Assembly: GCF_018156225.1 (NCBI RefSeq)
Contig: NZ_JAGTAR010000023.1
Location: 1-64,000, forward strand
Reading direction: 5' to 3'
Source of the DNA: Carboxylicivirga sediminis
GTDB taxonomy: Bacteria; Bacteroidota; Bacteroidia; Bacteroidales; Marinilabiliaceae
DNA length: 64,000 bases
Under the pieces are notes generated by a model. That model was not told where the DNA came from, ran no database searches, and was given only the letters and a program-made list of their open reading frames with translations. Positions 7,979 through 17,087 of the stretch are shown piece after piece. Every line of letters begins with the position of its first letter. The stretch's first letter is position 1. The translations under genes were made by a program, and so were the position numbers.

Positions 7979-8008
7979 CAAAGTTAATATTTCATACAAA
8001 AGAAGCAA
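7979..8008 (-). promoter_or_regulatory. promoter of the S41 protease gene
   Basis: On the minus strand TAACTTTG (7979-7986) fits the -7 consensus TAnnTTTG, and a TTG (8006-8008) lies 19 bp upstream, close to the usual -33 spacing. The start codon is about 85 bp downstream. Confidence 0.6.
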
Positions 8009-8148
8009 GTTGTCTGCTTGCTGTGAGATGGGACTTTAACTTATTATTAACCAAATAGTGTGCTTGAGTGTTCATTTGGTGTGAATTAATGAGGTGGTTG
8101 ATTGTAAAAATCAGTTCTTGTGCATTACAATCAATATAGTGAGTTGAA

Positions 8149-8220
8149 ATGGATTTCCCCCTTGGTGAAGGGGGTCGGGATGTTAGGAAATTATGAGGTG
8201 TTGGAAACCGGGGGATTGGC
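8149..8220 (+). repeat. palindromic repeat A, copy 1
   Basis: A CCCCC...GGGGG hairpin is followed by GATGTTAGGAAA and a closing CCGGGGGATTGGC. The same pattern recurs at 8331-8400 and, more diverged, at 8955-9025. Confidence 0.75.
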
Positions 8221-8226
8221 TATTTC

Positions 8227-8299
8227 GTAAATCAATTCCCCTAATGTTGTCATCTTGTAACATCTGCAATAACTGTTCCCCTTTCTCCAAAGGGGAAAT
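8227..8299 (+). repeat. 73-bp repeat B, copy 1
   Basis: This is identical, apart from one base that I can see, to 8841-8913. It ends in a TTCCCCTTT...AAAGGGGAA hairpin. The two copies lie in the same orientation on either side of the DUF559 gene. Confidence 0.9.
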
Positions 8300-8330
8300 C
8301 TGTATATAATTAATTGTTAGATGATTTATA

Positions 8331-8400
8331 GAATCTCACCCCCCTTCGCCAAGGGGGGGGATGTTAGGAAACTTTAGATTAGGAGTAACCGGGGAGCGGC
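8331..8400 (+). repeat. palindromic repeat A, copy 2
   Basis: The same layout as 8149-8220 is present: a C7/G8 hairpin, GATGTTAGGAAA and a closing ACCGGGGAGCGGC. It lies 20 bp beyond the 3' end of the DUF559 gene. Confidence 0.75.
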
Positions 8401-8420
8401 AACTAATCAAAGTTTGGTTG

Positions 8421-8795
8421 TTAACCTAACTCCTGTTCTAACTCTTCAACCTTTGCTTCAATACACCGTATAACATTATTCAGATTCCTCTTAACGTCAA
8501 ATTCATCGATTCGTAGAATCTGATAGCCAAGGGAATTAAGTATAGCATCTCTTTGCTTGTCTTTGTCAACCTTAAACTGATGAGAATATCCATCCACTTC
8601 TATGATAAGTTTTAATCTTCTGCAAATAAAGTCAACAATGAATTCAGCAATAGGATATTGCCGGTTAAATTGATATCCATACATCTTTCTTGCTCGTAAG
8701 GCTTCTTTCCATAGAATTATTTCGCCATCTGTTGAGTTATTACGCAGCTCTCGAGCATATGATTTGAAACTTTTATTGTAGTTTGATTCAGACAT
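8421..8795 (-). CDS. DUF559 (Vsr-like) endonuclease-domain protein
   Basis: The 124-residue protein is a compact single-domain member of the DUF559 group, which has the fold of very-short-patch-repair (PD-(D/E)xK type) nucleases. An N-terminal helical region (ARELRNNSTDGEIILWK) is followed by FNRQYPIAEFIVDF, LIIEVDGYSH and LGYQILRI. The Asp of IVDF, the Glu/Asp of IEVDG and the closing strand form the expected active-site skeleton. The gene is an island of coding sequence among palindromic repeats on both sides (8149-8400 and 8841-9025). Family members are often linked to such repeats, and a role in moving or processing them is a hypothesis only. Confidence 0.85.
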   Translation of the reverse strand: MSESNYNKSFKSYARELRNNSTDGEIILWKEALRARKMYGYQFNRQYPIAEFIVDFICRRLKLIIEVDGYSHQFKVDKDKQRDAILNSLGYQILRIDEFDVKRNLNNVIRCIEAKVEELEQELG

Positions 8796-8840
8796 AACTT
8801 AAAGATAATCAAAACTAAAATGATTCAAAGAGAGGAAGTT

Positions 8841-8913
8841 GTAAATCAATTCCCCTAATGTTTTCATCTTGTAACATCTGCAATAACTGTTCCCCTTTCT
8901 CCAAAGGGGAAAT
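8841..8913 (+). repeat. 73-bp repeat B, copy 2
   Basis: This is a direct repeat of 8227-8299 with one visible mismatch. It lies 45 bp upstream of the DUF559 start. Confidence 0.9.
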
Positions 8914-8954
8914 GTTGGATTAACCTGTTTTTTATTAATGATTTATCTTGTTTA

Positions 8955-9025
8955 TATAGCTTTCCCCTTGACGAAAGGGGTAGTTTATAAGAATGTTTTG
9001 GTATTTAGGAGATTGGGGGATTAAC
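8955..9025 (+). repeat. diverged palindromic repeat A, copy 3
   Basis: A TTTCCCCTTGACGAAAGGGG hairpin is followed by a stretch ending in GATTGGGGGATTAACC, the same order of parts as in the other A copies but with more substitutions. It ends 4 bp before the pbpC stop. Confidence 0.5.
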
Positions 9026-9029
9026 CATG

Positions 9030-11396
9030 TTATTGATGTTGGCCTTTCCCCATCGATTCAAAGCGCACAATACTTGAGTTACCCTCTTCATCAGTAATCA
9101 GCAGGTTGTGCCAGCCTTTGTCAGGTACAATGGCTACCTGGTGATGGAACTGTGTTTCGCCAATATACTCATTATCCAGATGCCAGAACAAACGCGATGA
9201 GGGCTTGCGATGTGTGGCTTTGCAGATGATACGTCCCAATTGACCATCCAACTCAAGGGGGGCATACAGCTGTGCATTATTCCGCGGGTAGATAATATCA
9301 ATGGCATGCTGTTGCTCATGGCAGTCTGATTTAAAAGGAGGAAGTGGTTTGTATAGTGGATTGCGCGACTGGTAGTACCAGGCCATCATCGGCGGCAGCA
9401 CGAACCAACTCTTGTGTTGCATCAGGTGAGGCGGATAACAATCGGCATTGACACGGTATTTTTCATCGGCACTTAAATGCACTAAGTGATGGTATGGACA
9501 CACAGGCACCTGGTGTTCAATGGCTGGCAAGTACATTGTGTCAACATCGGCACAATGCTGCGATGCTTTATAACCACTTTGTTTGCAAACCAGGGCAGCA
9601 TGCATATCGTCATAGGGTGCCATAAACCATGAGGTGGCAGGTAAGTGGCGATACAATTCAAACATCACCGGGGCGGCTGCGCTACCACCAATTATGCCCG
9701 GACGTCCTTCGCCACTGGCATTACCAACCCAAACTCCAACAGTGTATTCAGGTGTAACACCCACTGCCCAGGCATCACGAAAGCCGAAACTGGTGCCTGT
9801 TTTCCAGGCAATCTTGCGGCCCGATGAAAAATTCTCCCAGCCGGTTTCTTCTTCGGGTCGTTGTACGTTGGTGAGTGCTTCAAACGTGTAGTAGATTGAT
9901 GAGGCTGATAATACTGTTGGTTGAAAGCTATAGGCATTATCAGGGTGTTTTTCTTTTGTTCTAAGGCGAGCCAGGCGGAATGCGGAAGTATTGTACTGGC
10001 TCGATTCGGAGGTATAGGTGAGCAGGCTTCTGGCCATGGACGAATAGACTGATGAGAGTTCGTACAGAGTTGTTTCGGCACCTCCCAGTATCAACGATAA
10101 ACCGTAGTGTGACGGGGCTTTGTTGATGGTAGTGATTCCCAGTTTCTTTAGGAGGTCATGAAATTTATCGGTGCCATATTCTTTTTGCAGGCGTACAAAG
10201 GGTACGTTTAATGAGCGGGAAAGGGCAGTATGAGCTGGTACGGCACCATCAAATTGGCGACTGTAGTTTTTGGGCGAAAAGTCGCTGTAATAGGTGGGAA
10301 TATCGGCCATCAGCATGTGTGGCAAGAGCTGACCATCGTCTAAGGCCGCCGCGTATAAAAAGGGCTTAAGTGTGCTTCCACTGCTGCGTTGTGCCTGGAT
10401 GATATCGACATCGTGGCCGCTGATGCTGGTGTTAAACGATGAATTACCAACGTATGCCAGTACATCTCCGCTTTTGTTATCGATAACAATTGCCGCCAGG
10501 TTATGTATTTCGTTGTGCCGATAGATGCTGTAGAAATTCTCAACTATCTGGTTCGATGTTTTTTGAATCTGCTGGTCAAGCGTGCTTCTAAAGCTGCTTT
10601 GACCATATCGATAACAAAGCGTATTGAGCAGGTGAGGTGCCTCATGGGGCAACGCCAGTGGTTTATCTGGGAGTGGTTCGTCACAGGCCAGCAGGTATTC
10701 GGTGGAGTCAATAACTGAATTATCCAGAAGCTTACTCAATAGCCTATTGCGTTTATTCAAAAGCACCTCGCGGTTACGCCCTGGGTGAATCAAAGCTGGT
10801 GCATTGGGTAATACGGCCAGTAAAGCCGATTCGCTCCAGGATAGATTGTATGCCGAACGACCAAAGTAGCGCCAGGCAGCAGCTTCAATGCCCACCACAT
10901 TACCTCCGAAGGGTGCGTGAGCGGCATACAATGCCAGAATCTCCTTTTTTGAATAGCGGCATTCCAGTCGGGTGGCCTGTATGGTCTCTATCAGCTTATT
11001 CCACAGGGTGCGATCGCGATCAAAAGCCATGCGAATGACCTGCATTGTCAGGGTGCTTCCTCCACTTTTAACCTCACCTGCCCGTAAGTTTTGCCAAGTA
11101 GCACGCAGCAGCGAGACCGGGTTAAAACCGGGATGGTAATAGAAATACTCATCTTCGAAAAGGATAATGGCCTGTCTAAATTTGTCCGGTACCGAATCGC
11201 CCGCTTCAAAGCGCCACTGGCCATCTTTGGCTATGTGTGCAGATAGTAGCTGACCATCTTGTGAGTTGATGATTTTGGAGTATGGCTCATCAAACAGTTG
11301 CTGCGGCAAACAAAAATAGTAGCCAATGAGCAGGATAGGCAATAATGCCCAAAGGTGTTTTTTGCGGATGTTGAAGGCCTTTATCATGGCATTCAA
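9030..11396 (-). CDS. pbpC: penicillin-binding protein 1C
   Basis: This 788-residue bifunctional peptidoglycan synthase acts in the inner membrane. A short cytoplasmic tail and one membrane helix (about 13-30) precede a GT51 transglycosylase domain with EDEYFYYHPG (catalytic Glu81) and GGSTLTMQV. The transpeptidase domain has S-T-L-K (Ser341, Lys344), S-L-N (395-397) and K-T-G-T-S (532-536). The C-terminal domain after about residue 690 is the biPBP_C beta domain typical of PBP1C. All catalytic residues are present and the length is normal. The alpha-2-macroglobulin gene that often accompanies pbpC is not next to it here. Confidence 0.95.
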   Translation of the reverse strand: MNAMIKAFNIRKKHLWALLPILLIGYYFCLPQQLFDEPYSKIINSQDGQLLSAHIAKDGQWRFEAGDSVPDKFRQAIILFEDEYFYYHPGFNPVSLLRATWQNLRAGEVKSGGSTLTMQVIRMAFDRDRTLWNKLIETIQATRLECRYSKKEILALYAAHAPFGGNVVGIEAAAWRYFGRSAYNLSWSESALLAVLPNAPALIHPGRNREVLLNKRNRLLSKLLDNSVIDSTEYLLACDEPLPDKPLALPHEAPHLLNTLCYRYGQSSFRSTLDQQIQKTSNQIVENFYSIYRHNEIHNLAAIVIDNKSGDVLAYVGNSSFNTSISGHDVDIIQAQRSSGSTLKPFLYAAALDDGQLLPHMLMADIPTYYSDFSPKNYSRQFDGAVPAHTALSRSLNVPFVRLQKEYGTDKFHDLLKKLGITTINKAPSHYGLSLILGGAETTLYELSSVYSSMARSLLTYTSESSQYNTSAFRLARLRTKEKHPDNAYSFQPTVLSASSIYYTFEALTNVQRPEEETGWENFSSGRKIAWKTGTSFGFRDAWAVGVTPEYTVGVWVGNASGEGRPGIIGGSAAAPVMFELYRHLPATSWFMAPYDDMHAALVCKQSGYKASQHCADVDTMYLPAIEHQVPVCPYHHLVHLSADEKYRVNADCYPPHLMQHKSWFVLPPMMAWYYQSRNPLYKPLPPFKSDCHEQQHAIDIIYPRNNAQLYAPLELDGQLGRIICKATHRKPSSRLFWHLDNEYIGETQFHHQVAIVPDKGWHNLLITDEEGNSSIVRFESMGKGQHQ

Positions 11397-11530
11397 AATT
11401 ATAAAACTTAAACCATTTTACATCGAAGGTGTCGTTATTATAGAAGTTAGGTAGGTTTAAGGGATTGTTGAAAACGGATGATACCAAATGATGATAACAT
11501 CCGTTCCTGTATTGTCTTGCAAATAATTAA

Positions 11531-13771
11531 CTATAACCTTGCTACAAGTGTGAATATCATGCTTCTTCCCGGCGCATTTATGGCATTGCTAGTGCCTTTT
11601 ACCGAGCGGGTGAGGTGTTCGTAATACGTCTCATCAAATAAATTATTGACAGCTGCATTGACCTCCAGATGTTTATTGATGCGGTAATTCAGCGAAACAT
11701 CTATCAAACTGAAGGCTGGTGTTGCTGTTTCACCAAAGCTTTCAGCAATGCGATCTTGCTTCAGCACATGGCGGAAACTGACTTCCGGTCGCAGATGATT
11801 GTTGAGGTAATTGCCGGATAGCTTGTAACGCATATCCATCGGAGCAATTTCAGGGAGTGCCTCTTCAGTGTATTTGTTTTTTCCATAAGTATAGGCCAGA
11901 CTCAAACGTTGCTGCAGCTTGGCTGGTAGTTGTTGTAACCAAACCGCCTCGAAACCCATTAGTTGCGCCTGGTCGATGTTGGTGAACTGGCGCACGCCCG
12001 GACTGCTTGGCATTTTGGGCGATATATCATCACGAATTTCTGAGGAGATGTAATCATTAATTATAGCCATAAAACCGGTCAGCTGAATCTGTGTGCCTTT
12101 ATTTTGGTACTTCAGGTTGATATCTACCTGGTTATTCTTCTCGGAAGAAAGCTCGGGGTTACCAATCATCTCGTAAGGATCAACACCAACCGGCAAAAAG
12201 TTAATGTAGCGTTCGGTGATGCTACCACTTCGCTCGGCATGACCAATCCAAAGTTCTCCCATCAAGTGTGGCAGTAATTGTCGGCTCACACCGAAGCTTA
12301 AAGAGGTATTGAGCGTGTTGGCATCCATTTCTGTGTAATGGGATGCAAAGTTAGCATCCGGCTTATCGGCATCGGCCTGGTTGTATTCCAGTCGGGCCGA
12401 GTAGGTGAGTTGCCATTGGTTGTAAAAACTCTGGAACTCTGCAAAAGCCGCCAGCTTATTGATGTAAGCATCTTGCCAAACATTATCGTAGACTGTTTTA
12501 TCCGTGTTGGGCCCCATTAAAAAATGACGGCTTCGTTCTCCTTCCGCTTTATCAGCTCTAAAGTCCATACCCGCATACAGCTGATTATTGCCAAAGAGCC
12601 AGTGACCTTCTGTTCGGCCACCATAATTGTATGTTTTGGCTGCTGTAACTGCATCCACATTGCGCGGCTCAATGATTTTATCGTAATTATCCATTAGGTG
12701 ATCCACATAGGTAGCGTACAGATTCGTGCGCCATTCTTTTAGGTTTTTATCAATAAGGATGCTGTGTTGTAAGCTGGTCAGCCAGGTGTCATCTTCACGC
12801 AGATCCATTGGTAATGCGGGAAAATCCACATCCTTGGCATAGTTGCGACTGATATTGACGCGAAGACTTTGCGCATCGTTGAGTTTGAAGCTCATTAATG
12901 AACCAAAGTTATTGCGGTAAAACGATGAAAGCACTTCGTTGCCATCGCCATCTTCATAATTACCACCGTCTGAAAGTGAACCAAACAGTTTAACGTCGTA
13001 GGATTTTCCGGAAAAACCAACCAGGGCCTCACTTCTGTAAATGGTGCCATTGGTTTCGTAACTACCCGAAAATCGACCTGTTACTGCTGTTTCGGTGGTG
13101 TAATGGGGAGCTTCTGTCTGAAAATTGATGGTGCCGCCTAAAGCACTACCATAGCGCAATGAGTATGGACCTTTCAGTACCGTTATTTGTGATAGCATAT
13201 TAACCGGCATCTGGCTGCTGGGGGGATCCATGCGGTTTGGGCAGGCCGCATTGGCACTTTGGGCGCCATCCAAAACAATATTTAATTGCTCGTATTTAAA
13301 ACCCCGCAGTACAGGATCGAAGCCGTAATTGCCACTTTTACGGATGAGTGCTATCTCAGGTAATTGAGAGAGCACATCGGCGGCATCGTGTGCCAGGCGA
13401 TTTTGATTATTAAATGAGATGGACAATGAATCAGCAACTGGTCGGTGTAATGCTATAATACTGACCGGCTGCAGCTCAAATTGTTGCTTTGATAGTGTTA
13501 GCTGTCCGGATTGGAATATAGGTTCCATTTGCTGGGCATCTAACACTAAAACACCATATTGCAGGTGAGAGAGTGTCAGGGTCGATCGATGGTCATTGTT
13601 AAGAGTAATCGTACCATTGGCATCGCTTATGCCTTGCAGCTGGCCATATTGATAGGTCGCATTGCTAACAGGAGTTTTCTGCTGCCTGTCAATAAGCTGA
13701 ATGGATTGCGCATAGGATTGAGAGGAGGTGGTACACAGTAGTACCACCACGAATAAAATGAATTTCTTCAT
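11531..13771 (-). CDS. TonB-dependent receptor, OprC/NosA-like copper receptor
   Basis: The product has 746 residues: a signal peptide (about 1-21), a short carboxypeptidase-like beta domain (about 25-105), a plug (about 115-220, ending LKGPYSLRYGSALGGTINF) and a beta-barrel to the terminal Phe-rich strand. The plug contains CPNRMDPPSSQ (Cys177, Met181), a Cys/Met-bearing loop resembling the copper-binding plug loop of OprC/NosA receptors. That is why I favour copper over siderophores. The gene starts 90 bp downstream of a small Cys-rich protein gene on the same strand, and the pair probably forms one operon. Outer-membrane receptor is firm; the copper assignment is a good inference. Confidence 0.85.
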   Translation of the reverse strand: MKKFILFVVVLLCTTSSQSYAQSIQLIDRQQKTPVSNATYQYGQLQGISDANGTITLNNDHRSTLTLSHLQYGVLVLDAQQMEPIFQSGQLTLSKQQFELQPVSIIALHRPVADSLSISFNNQNRLAHDAADVLSQLPEIALIRKSGNYGFDPVLRGFKYEQLNIVLDGAQSANAACPNRMDPPSSQMPVNMLSQITVLKGPYSLRYGSALGGTINFQTEAPHYTTETAVTGRFSGSYETNGTIYRSEALVGFSGKSYDVKLFGSLSDGGNYEDGDGNEVLSSFYRNNFGSLMSFKLNDAQSLRVNISRNYAKDVDFPALPMDLREDDTWLTSLQHSILIDKNLKEWRTNLYATYVDHLMDNYDKIIEPRNVDAVTAAKTYNYGGRTEGHWLFGNNQLYAGMDFRADKAEGERSRHFLMGPNTDKTVYDNVWQDAYINKLAAFAEFQSFYNQWQLTYSARLEYNQADADKPDANFASHYTEMDANTLNTSLSFGVSRQLLPHLMGELWIGHAERSGSITERYINFLPVGVDPYEMIGNPELSSEKNNQVDINLKYQNKGTQIQLTGFMAIINDYISSEIRDDISPKMPSSPGVRQFTNIDQAQLMGFEAVWLQQLPAKLQQRLSLAYTYGKNKYTEEALPEIAPMDMRYKLSGNYLNNHLRPEVSFRHVLKQDRIAESFGETATPAFSLIDVSLNYRINKHLEVNAAVNNLFDETYYEHLTRSVKGTSNAINAPGRSMIFTLVARL

Positions 13772-13861
13772 GTATGAATTTACTAGTGATTAAACGAATG
13801 TAATATTGGTGTATATGCCAATAAGAATTACTGATGAGCATTGGCAGGTACAAAAAGGTGG

Positions 13862-14236
13862 TTACATTAATCGTTTTTGTGGGGGATGAAATACATCACT
13901 GATAAATGAGTTGACAAACTGACATTGCAGCTCTTTATAGCGAATAGTTGTGTGGGCTGAACCAGGTTGATTTTTAATAATTTCAAGCGGAAAGAAGTCA
14001 ATGAGTAGCTTTTCTCTTGATTGGTTTGGATTGCTTTCCTCTTGCTCATTCTGTTGCTCCATCTGCTTTTTCAACTGGCAGCAACCCTGGCAGGAGTTAT
14101 CTTCAATGTCTTTTTGAATACACAGGGTTTTGGCAATGTAATCCTGGTTTATTTTGAATACCAGCAGAGTAAAGCTGTCCTGCATAGTGGCAATGAGGCT
14201 AACCAGAACGAGTAATATGACAATGCTGTATTTCAA
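13862..14236 (-). CDS. small Cys-rich protein linked to the copper-type receptor
   Basis: The product has 124 residues: an N-terminal hydrophobic segment (ILLVLVSLIATM), then FKINQDYIAKTLCIQ and, about ten residues on, CQGCCQLKKQ, giving a C-x(n)-C-x-x-C-C cluster. The tail is charged. Small proteins with this N-Q-D-Y-I-A-K...C...C-x-x-C-x-L-K-K layout occur beside copper-type TonB receptors in Bacteroidota, and metal handling in the periplasm or at the inner membrane is plausible. No biochemical role is known to me. The gene is read first in the pair with the receptor. Confidence 0.6.
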   Translation of the reverse strand: MKYSIVILLVLVSLIATMQDSFTLLVFKINQDYIAKTLCIQKDIEDNSCQGCCQLKKQMEQQNEQEESNPNQSREKLLIDFFPLEIIKNQPGSAHTTIRYKELQCQFVNSFISDVFHPPQKRLM

Positions 14237-14303
14237 AAAAATGGATGTGTTTTGCCGGTATTAACAAAGCCACATCCATGAATGTTTTTGTACTTCTTAG
14301 GAT

Positions 14304-17078
14304 TTAAAAATCATCCTTGGCGTTGCCCATAAATTTAAAGTTGTAGGTAACTGTAAATATCGGTTGGCCAAATATTGACATTTTATAGCCTTGTATACGG
14401 TCACCTTCGCTTCGGAAAAAGATGTTGTAGGCATTTTGACGACCCATTAAATTATACACCGCAAAGGTCCAGGAACTGTGGTTGAGTTTTTTAGCCACCA
14501 GGTTGCCGTTGATGGTTGCCGCCACATCCATACGAATGTAATCGGGCATGCGCATAGAGTTACGATCGGAGTAATACACCTTATCAGCACCACCAAAATT
14601 ATAGTAGGCCACAGGAGCAGTAAAAGGACGGCCAGTGCTGTAAAACAGGTTGGTAGAGATGTTCATCCGTCGGCTGAACTTATAGTTAGCCACCACTTTA
14701 AAATCGTGTGGTTTGTCGTAATTAGCCGGAAAATAGTCACCATTATTCACTTGCTCTTCCTCAAATTCACTATCTATCTGATGAAGGATTCGTGAGTAAG
14801 TATAGTTAACCCATCCTGTTAGTTTTCCGCGTTTCTTCTGCACCATCAGTTCCACACCATAGGCTTTTCCTTTGCCATTGAGTACGTCAGTCTCAAGATG
14901 CTCATTCATCACCAGTTGGGCACCACCCTTGTAATCGATGATATTATCAAGGGTTTTGTAATAGGTTTCAACTGAAGCTTCGATACTTCCATTGCGCAGG
15001 TTTTTATAATAGCCTATGGAGAATTGATCGCCACGCTGAGGTTTCAGGTATTTATCGCTGAGCTTCCAAATATCAGTGGGAGCCATAGCGGCGGTATTCG
15101 ATATCATCTGAATGTATTGATACATCCGGTTGTAACCAATTTTTAATGAGCTGGTACCACTTAGGCGGATGTTGGAAGAAAAGCGTAGCTCAGGCCCTGA
15201 GTAAAAGGTGATAGGTCCACTGCCATGCTGTGTGGTGTCGGTGATGTTTTCGGTTGTACGAGGAAGACCAGTTGTGTAGTTGTATTGTGTTTTTGGTCCA
15301 AAGTTGCTGTAGAATGAATACCGTAAGCCAGCTGATACAGACATGAAATGCGTCAGATCGAATTCATCGCTGATGTACAAAGCGCCTTCCAGGGCTTGTT
15401 CCTGCTCAAGCTCTTTAAAAGCAATAAGCGATTCGGTAGAGGTGGGGCTTTGTTTCCCCGGTGATAAATCGTACCAGGTGGCATTCAGTCCAAAATCAAT
15501 CTTGTGGTTTTTACTCGAATGGTACGAGAAATCAGACTTAAAGCTGTATTGATTTAGTTTGTAATCAATTTGATGCAGTAAGCTGGAATCGGTTCTCGAT
15601 TCGGTGGTGTAGTCGTAGTTACTCATTATACCCGAAAAGGTGGAGAAGAGCTTCGGACTGAAAATGTGCTTCCACTTGATGGTGGACGCGATGGTGTTGT
15701 ATTCAAAGGCATCTTCGGTGTAATAATCAAAATCATCGTGACTGTAATAGCCTGTTACATACACACTGTTTTTATCATTTATGTCCCAAGAGAAGCTGCC
15801 TTGTAAATCATGGAAATTAGCCGAACTGTTCTTGAGTTTTGCATCATCCAGCAGTTTTAAAACCCAGTCGGAATAAGTGGTGCGGGCAGCCAGAATAAAC
15901 GAACTTTTATCCTTTTTAATGGGCGATTCCAATGTCAATCTTCCCGACACAGGACTGATACCGCCATTCAGGCGCGTTTCTTTACGATTGCCCTCTTTCA
16001 CAGTCATGTCCATTACAGAGGACACACGTCCGCCGTATTTGGCCGGAATACCACTTTTGTATAGTGTTATATCCTTAATGATGTCGGAGTTAAATCCTGA
16101 AAAGAAGCCAAAGAAATGAGAGGTATTGATAATGGGGGCATCGTTCAATAGTATGAGGTTTTGGTCGGTACTGCCTCCGCGCACATTAAACCCGTTAGAT
16201 GCTTCACCAACACTTTGAACACCTGGCAACAGGAGGGTGGTTTTTATCACATCGGCTTCACCCATTCCCAAGGGTAATTGTTTCAGGGTTTTCATGGTGA
16301 TTTTTTCCATACCCATGCGCAGATTCCGAACCGGATCCTCATTTTTAGCGGTGATGGTCACTTCTTTAAGTGATGTGGGTTTACTTTTCATTTCCACATC
16401 AAGTGAACCATCTGAATGAATAACAACGTTGCGATAGGTGGTCTTCATCCCAACCGATCGGTATTCAACCTTATAGCGACCGATGGGTAAAGAAAATGAA
16501 TAATGACCGTAGAGGTTGGTGACCGTACCGTTTTTTAAATCATCGATGTAAACAACGGTCCCTACCAGTGGTTCACCACTTTCTAAATCGGTTATTTTAC
16601 CACTCAGGGTGGCTACATGAGAAGATGGTGTTTTGGCCTGGTTGCCAATGGTAAATACCATGTACTCTTTACTAATGGTTCTTTGTATATCTTCTTCTTT
16701 TTGTGGAGCTTCGTAAATGACAGAATCTATTGCTATAGCCTCTCTATCTTTAATATAGCTGGAGAAAAGTTCAGCAAAGTCAGTTTTAACCTGGTAGTTC
16801 TTTGTAAAAACTACCTTATTGTTATTTAAAATGGTGTATTTAAGTCGGCTGTTTTCAGCAAGCCATTTGATAGCATTAATTACAGAGGTTTGTTTTAGGT
16901 TAATATCCAGATAAATACTATCGGTCCATGCATTTGAGTAAAAGAAATGATAGTCTGAGTTTTTTTCTACAAAATCTATCACTTCATCAAATTGGATAGA
17001 GTCTTTTTGTAAGCTGATTGTTTGCCCGAAGGCAGCAAACACAGGTATAAAAGCAAGAATAAGTATTAGGCGTTTCAT
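14304..17078 (-). CDS. STN-containing TonB-dependent receptor (SusC/FecA-like)
   Basis: The product has 924 residues. A signal peptide (1-19) is followed by an STN secretin/TonB short N-terminal domain (about 25-95, FDEVIDFVEKNSDYHFFY), a carboxypeptidase-like regulatory domain (about 155-240), a plug (about 255-370, with FNVRGGSTDQNLILLND and AKYGGRVSSVMDM) and a long barrel. STN domains usually pass an occupancy signal to an anti-sigma factor, yet no FecI/FecR pair is adjacent; the nearest sigma genes are more than 23 kb away. It is the second gene of an operon with the 242-residue protein upstream (9-bp gap), and is divergent from the DUF4249 operon. The ligand is unknown. Confidence 0.9.
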   Translation of the reverse strand: MKRLILILAFIPVFAAFGQTISLQKDSIQFDEVIDFVEKNSDYHFFYSNAWTDSIYLDINLKQTSVINAIKWLAENSRLKYTILNNNKVVFTKNYQVKTDFAELFSSYIKDREAIAIDSVIYEAPQKEEDIQRTISKEYMVFTIGNQAKTPSSHVATLSGKITDLESGEPLVGTVVYIDDLKNGTVTNLYGHYSFSLPIGRYKVEYRSVGMKTTYRNVVIHSDGSLDVEMKSKPTSLKEVTITAKNEDPVRNLRMGMEKITMKTLKQLPLGMGEADVIKTTLLLPGVQSVGEASNGFNVRGGSTDQNLILLNDAPIINTSHFFGFFSGFNSDIIKDITLYKSGIPAKYGGRVSSVMDMTVKEGNRKETRLNGGISPVSGRLTLESPIKKDKSSFILAARTTYSDWVLKLLDDAKLKNSSANFHDLQGSFSWDINDKNSVYVTGYYSHDDFDYYTEDAFEYNTIASTIKWKHIFSPKLFSTFSGIMSNYDYTTESRTDSSLLHQIDYKLNQYSFKSDFSYHSSKNHKIDFGLNATWYDLSPGKQSPTSTESLIAFKELEQEQALEGALYISDEFDLTHFMSVSAGLRYSFYSNFGPKTQYNYTTGLPRTTENITDTTQHGSGPITFYSGPELRFSSNIRLSGTSSLKIGYNRMYQYIQMISNTAAMAPTDIWKLSDKYLKPQRGDQFSIGYYKNLRNGSIEASVETYYKTLDNIIDYKGGAQLVMNEHLETDVLNGKGKAYGVELMVQKKRGKLTGWVNYTYSRILHQIDSEFEEEQVNNGDYFPANYDKPHDFKVVANYKFSRRMNISTNLFYSTGRPFTAPVAYYNFGGADKVYYSDRNSMRMPDYIRMDVAATINGNLVAKKLNHSSWTFAVYNLMGRQNAYNIFFRSEGDRIQGYKMSIFGQPIFTVTYNFKFMGNAKDDF

Positions 17079-17087
17079 AGGGTAGGC

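Larger units (their letters stand above)
7895..8420. other. gene-free gap holding a promoter and palindromic repeats
   Basis: The first 100 bp carry the S41 protease promoter. From 8149 onward the gap is filled by two related palindromic elements and one copy of a 73-bp repeat. No plausible gene is present. Confidence 0.8.

Noticed and set aside
8149-8913. repeats as a CRISPR array
   Set aside because: The copies are 70-73 bp, palindromic, separated by unequal distances and interrupted by a gene; no spacer pattern or cas gene is present.
9692-10081. 129-codon open frame on the minus strand inside pbpC
   Set aside because: It overlaps the transpeptidase region of pbpC on the same strand in a different frame, and its translation has no recognisable domain.
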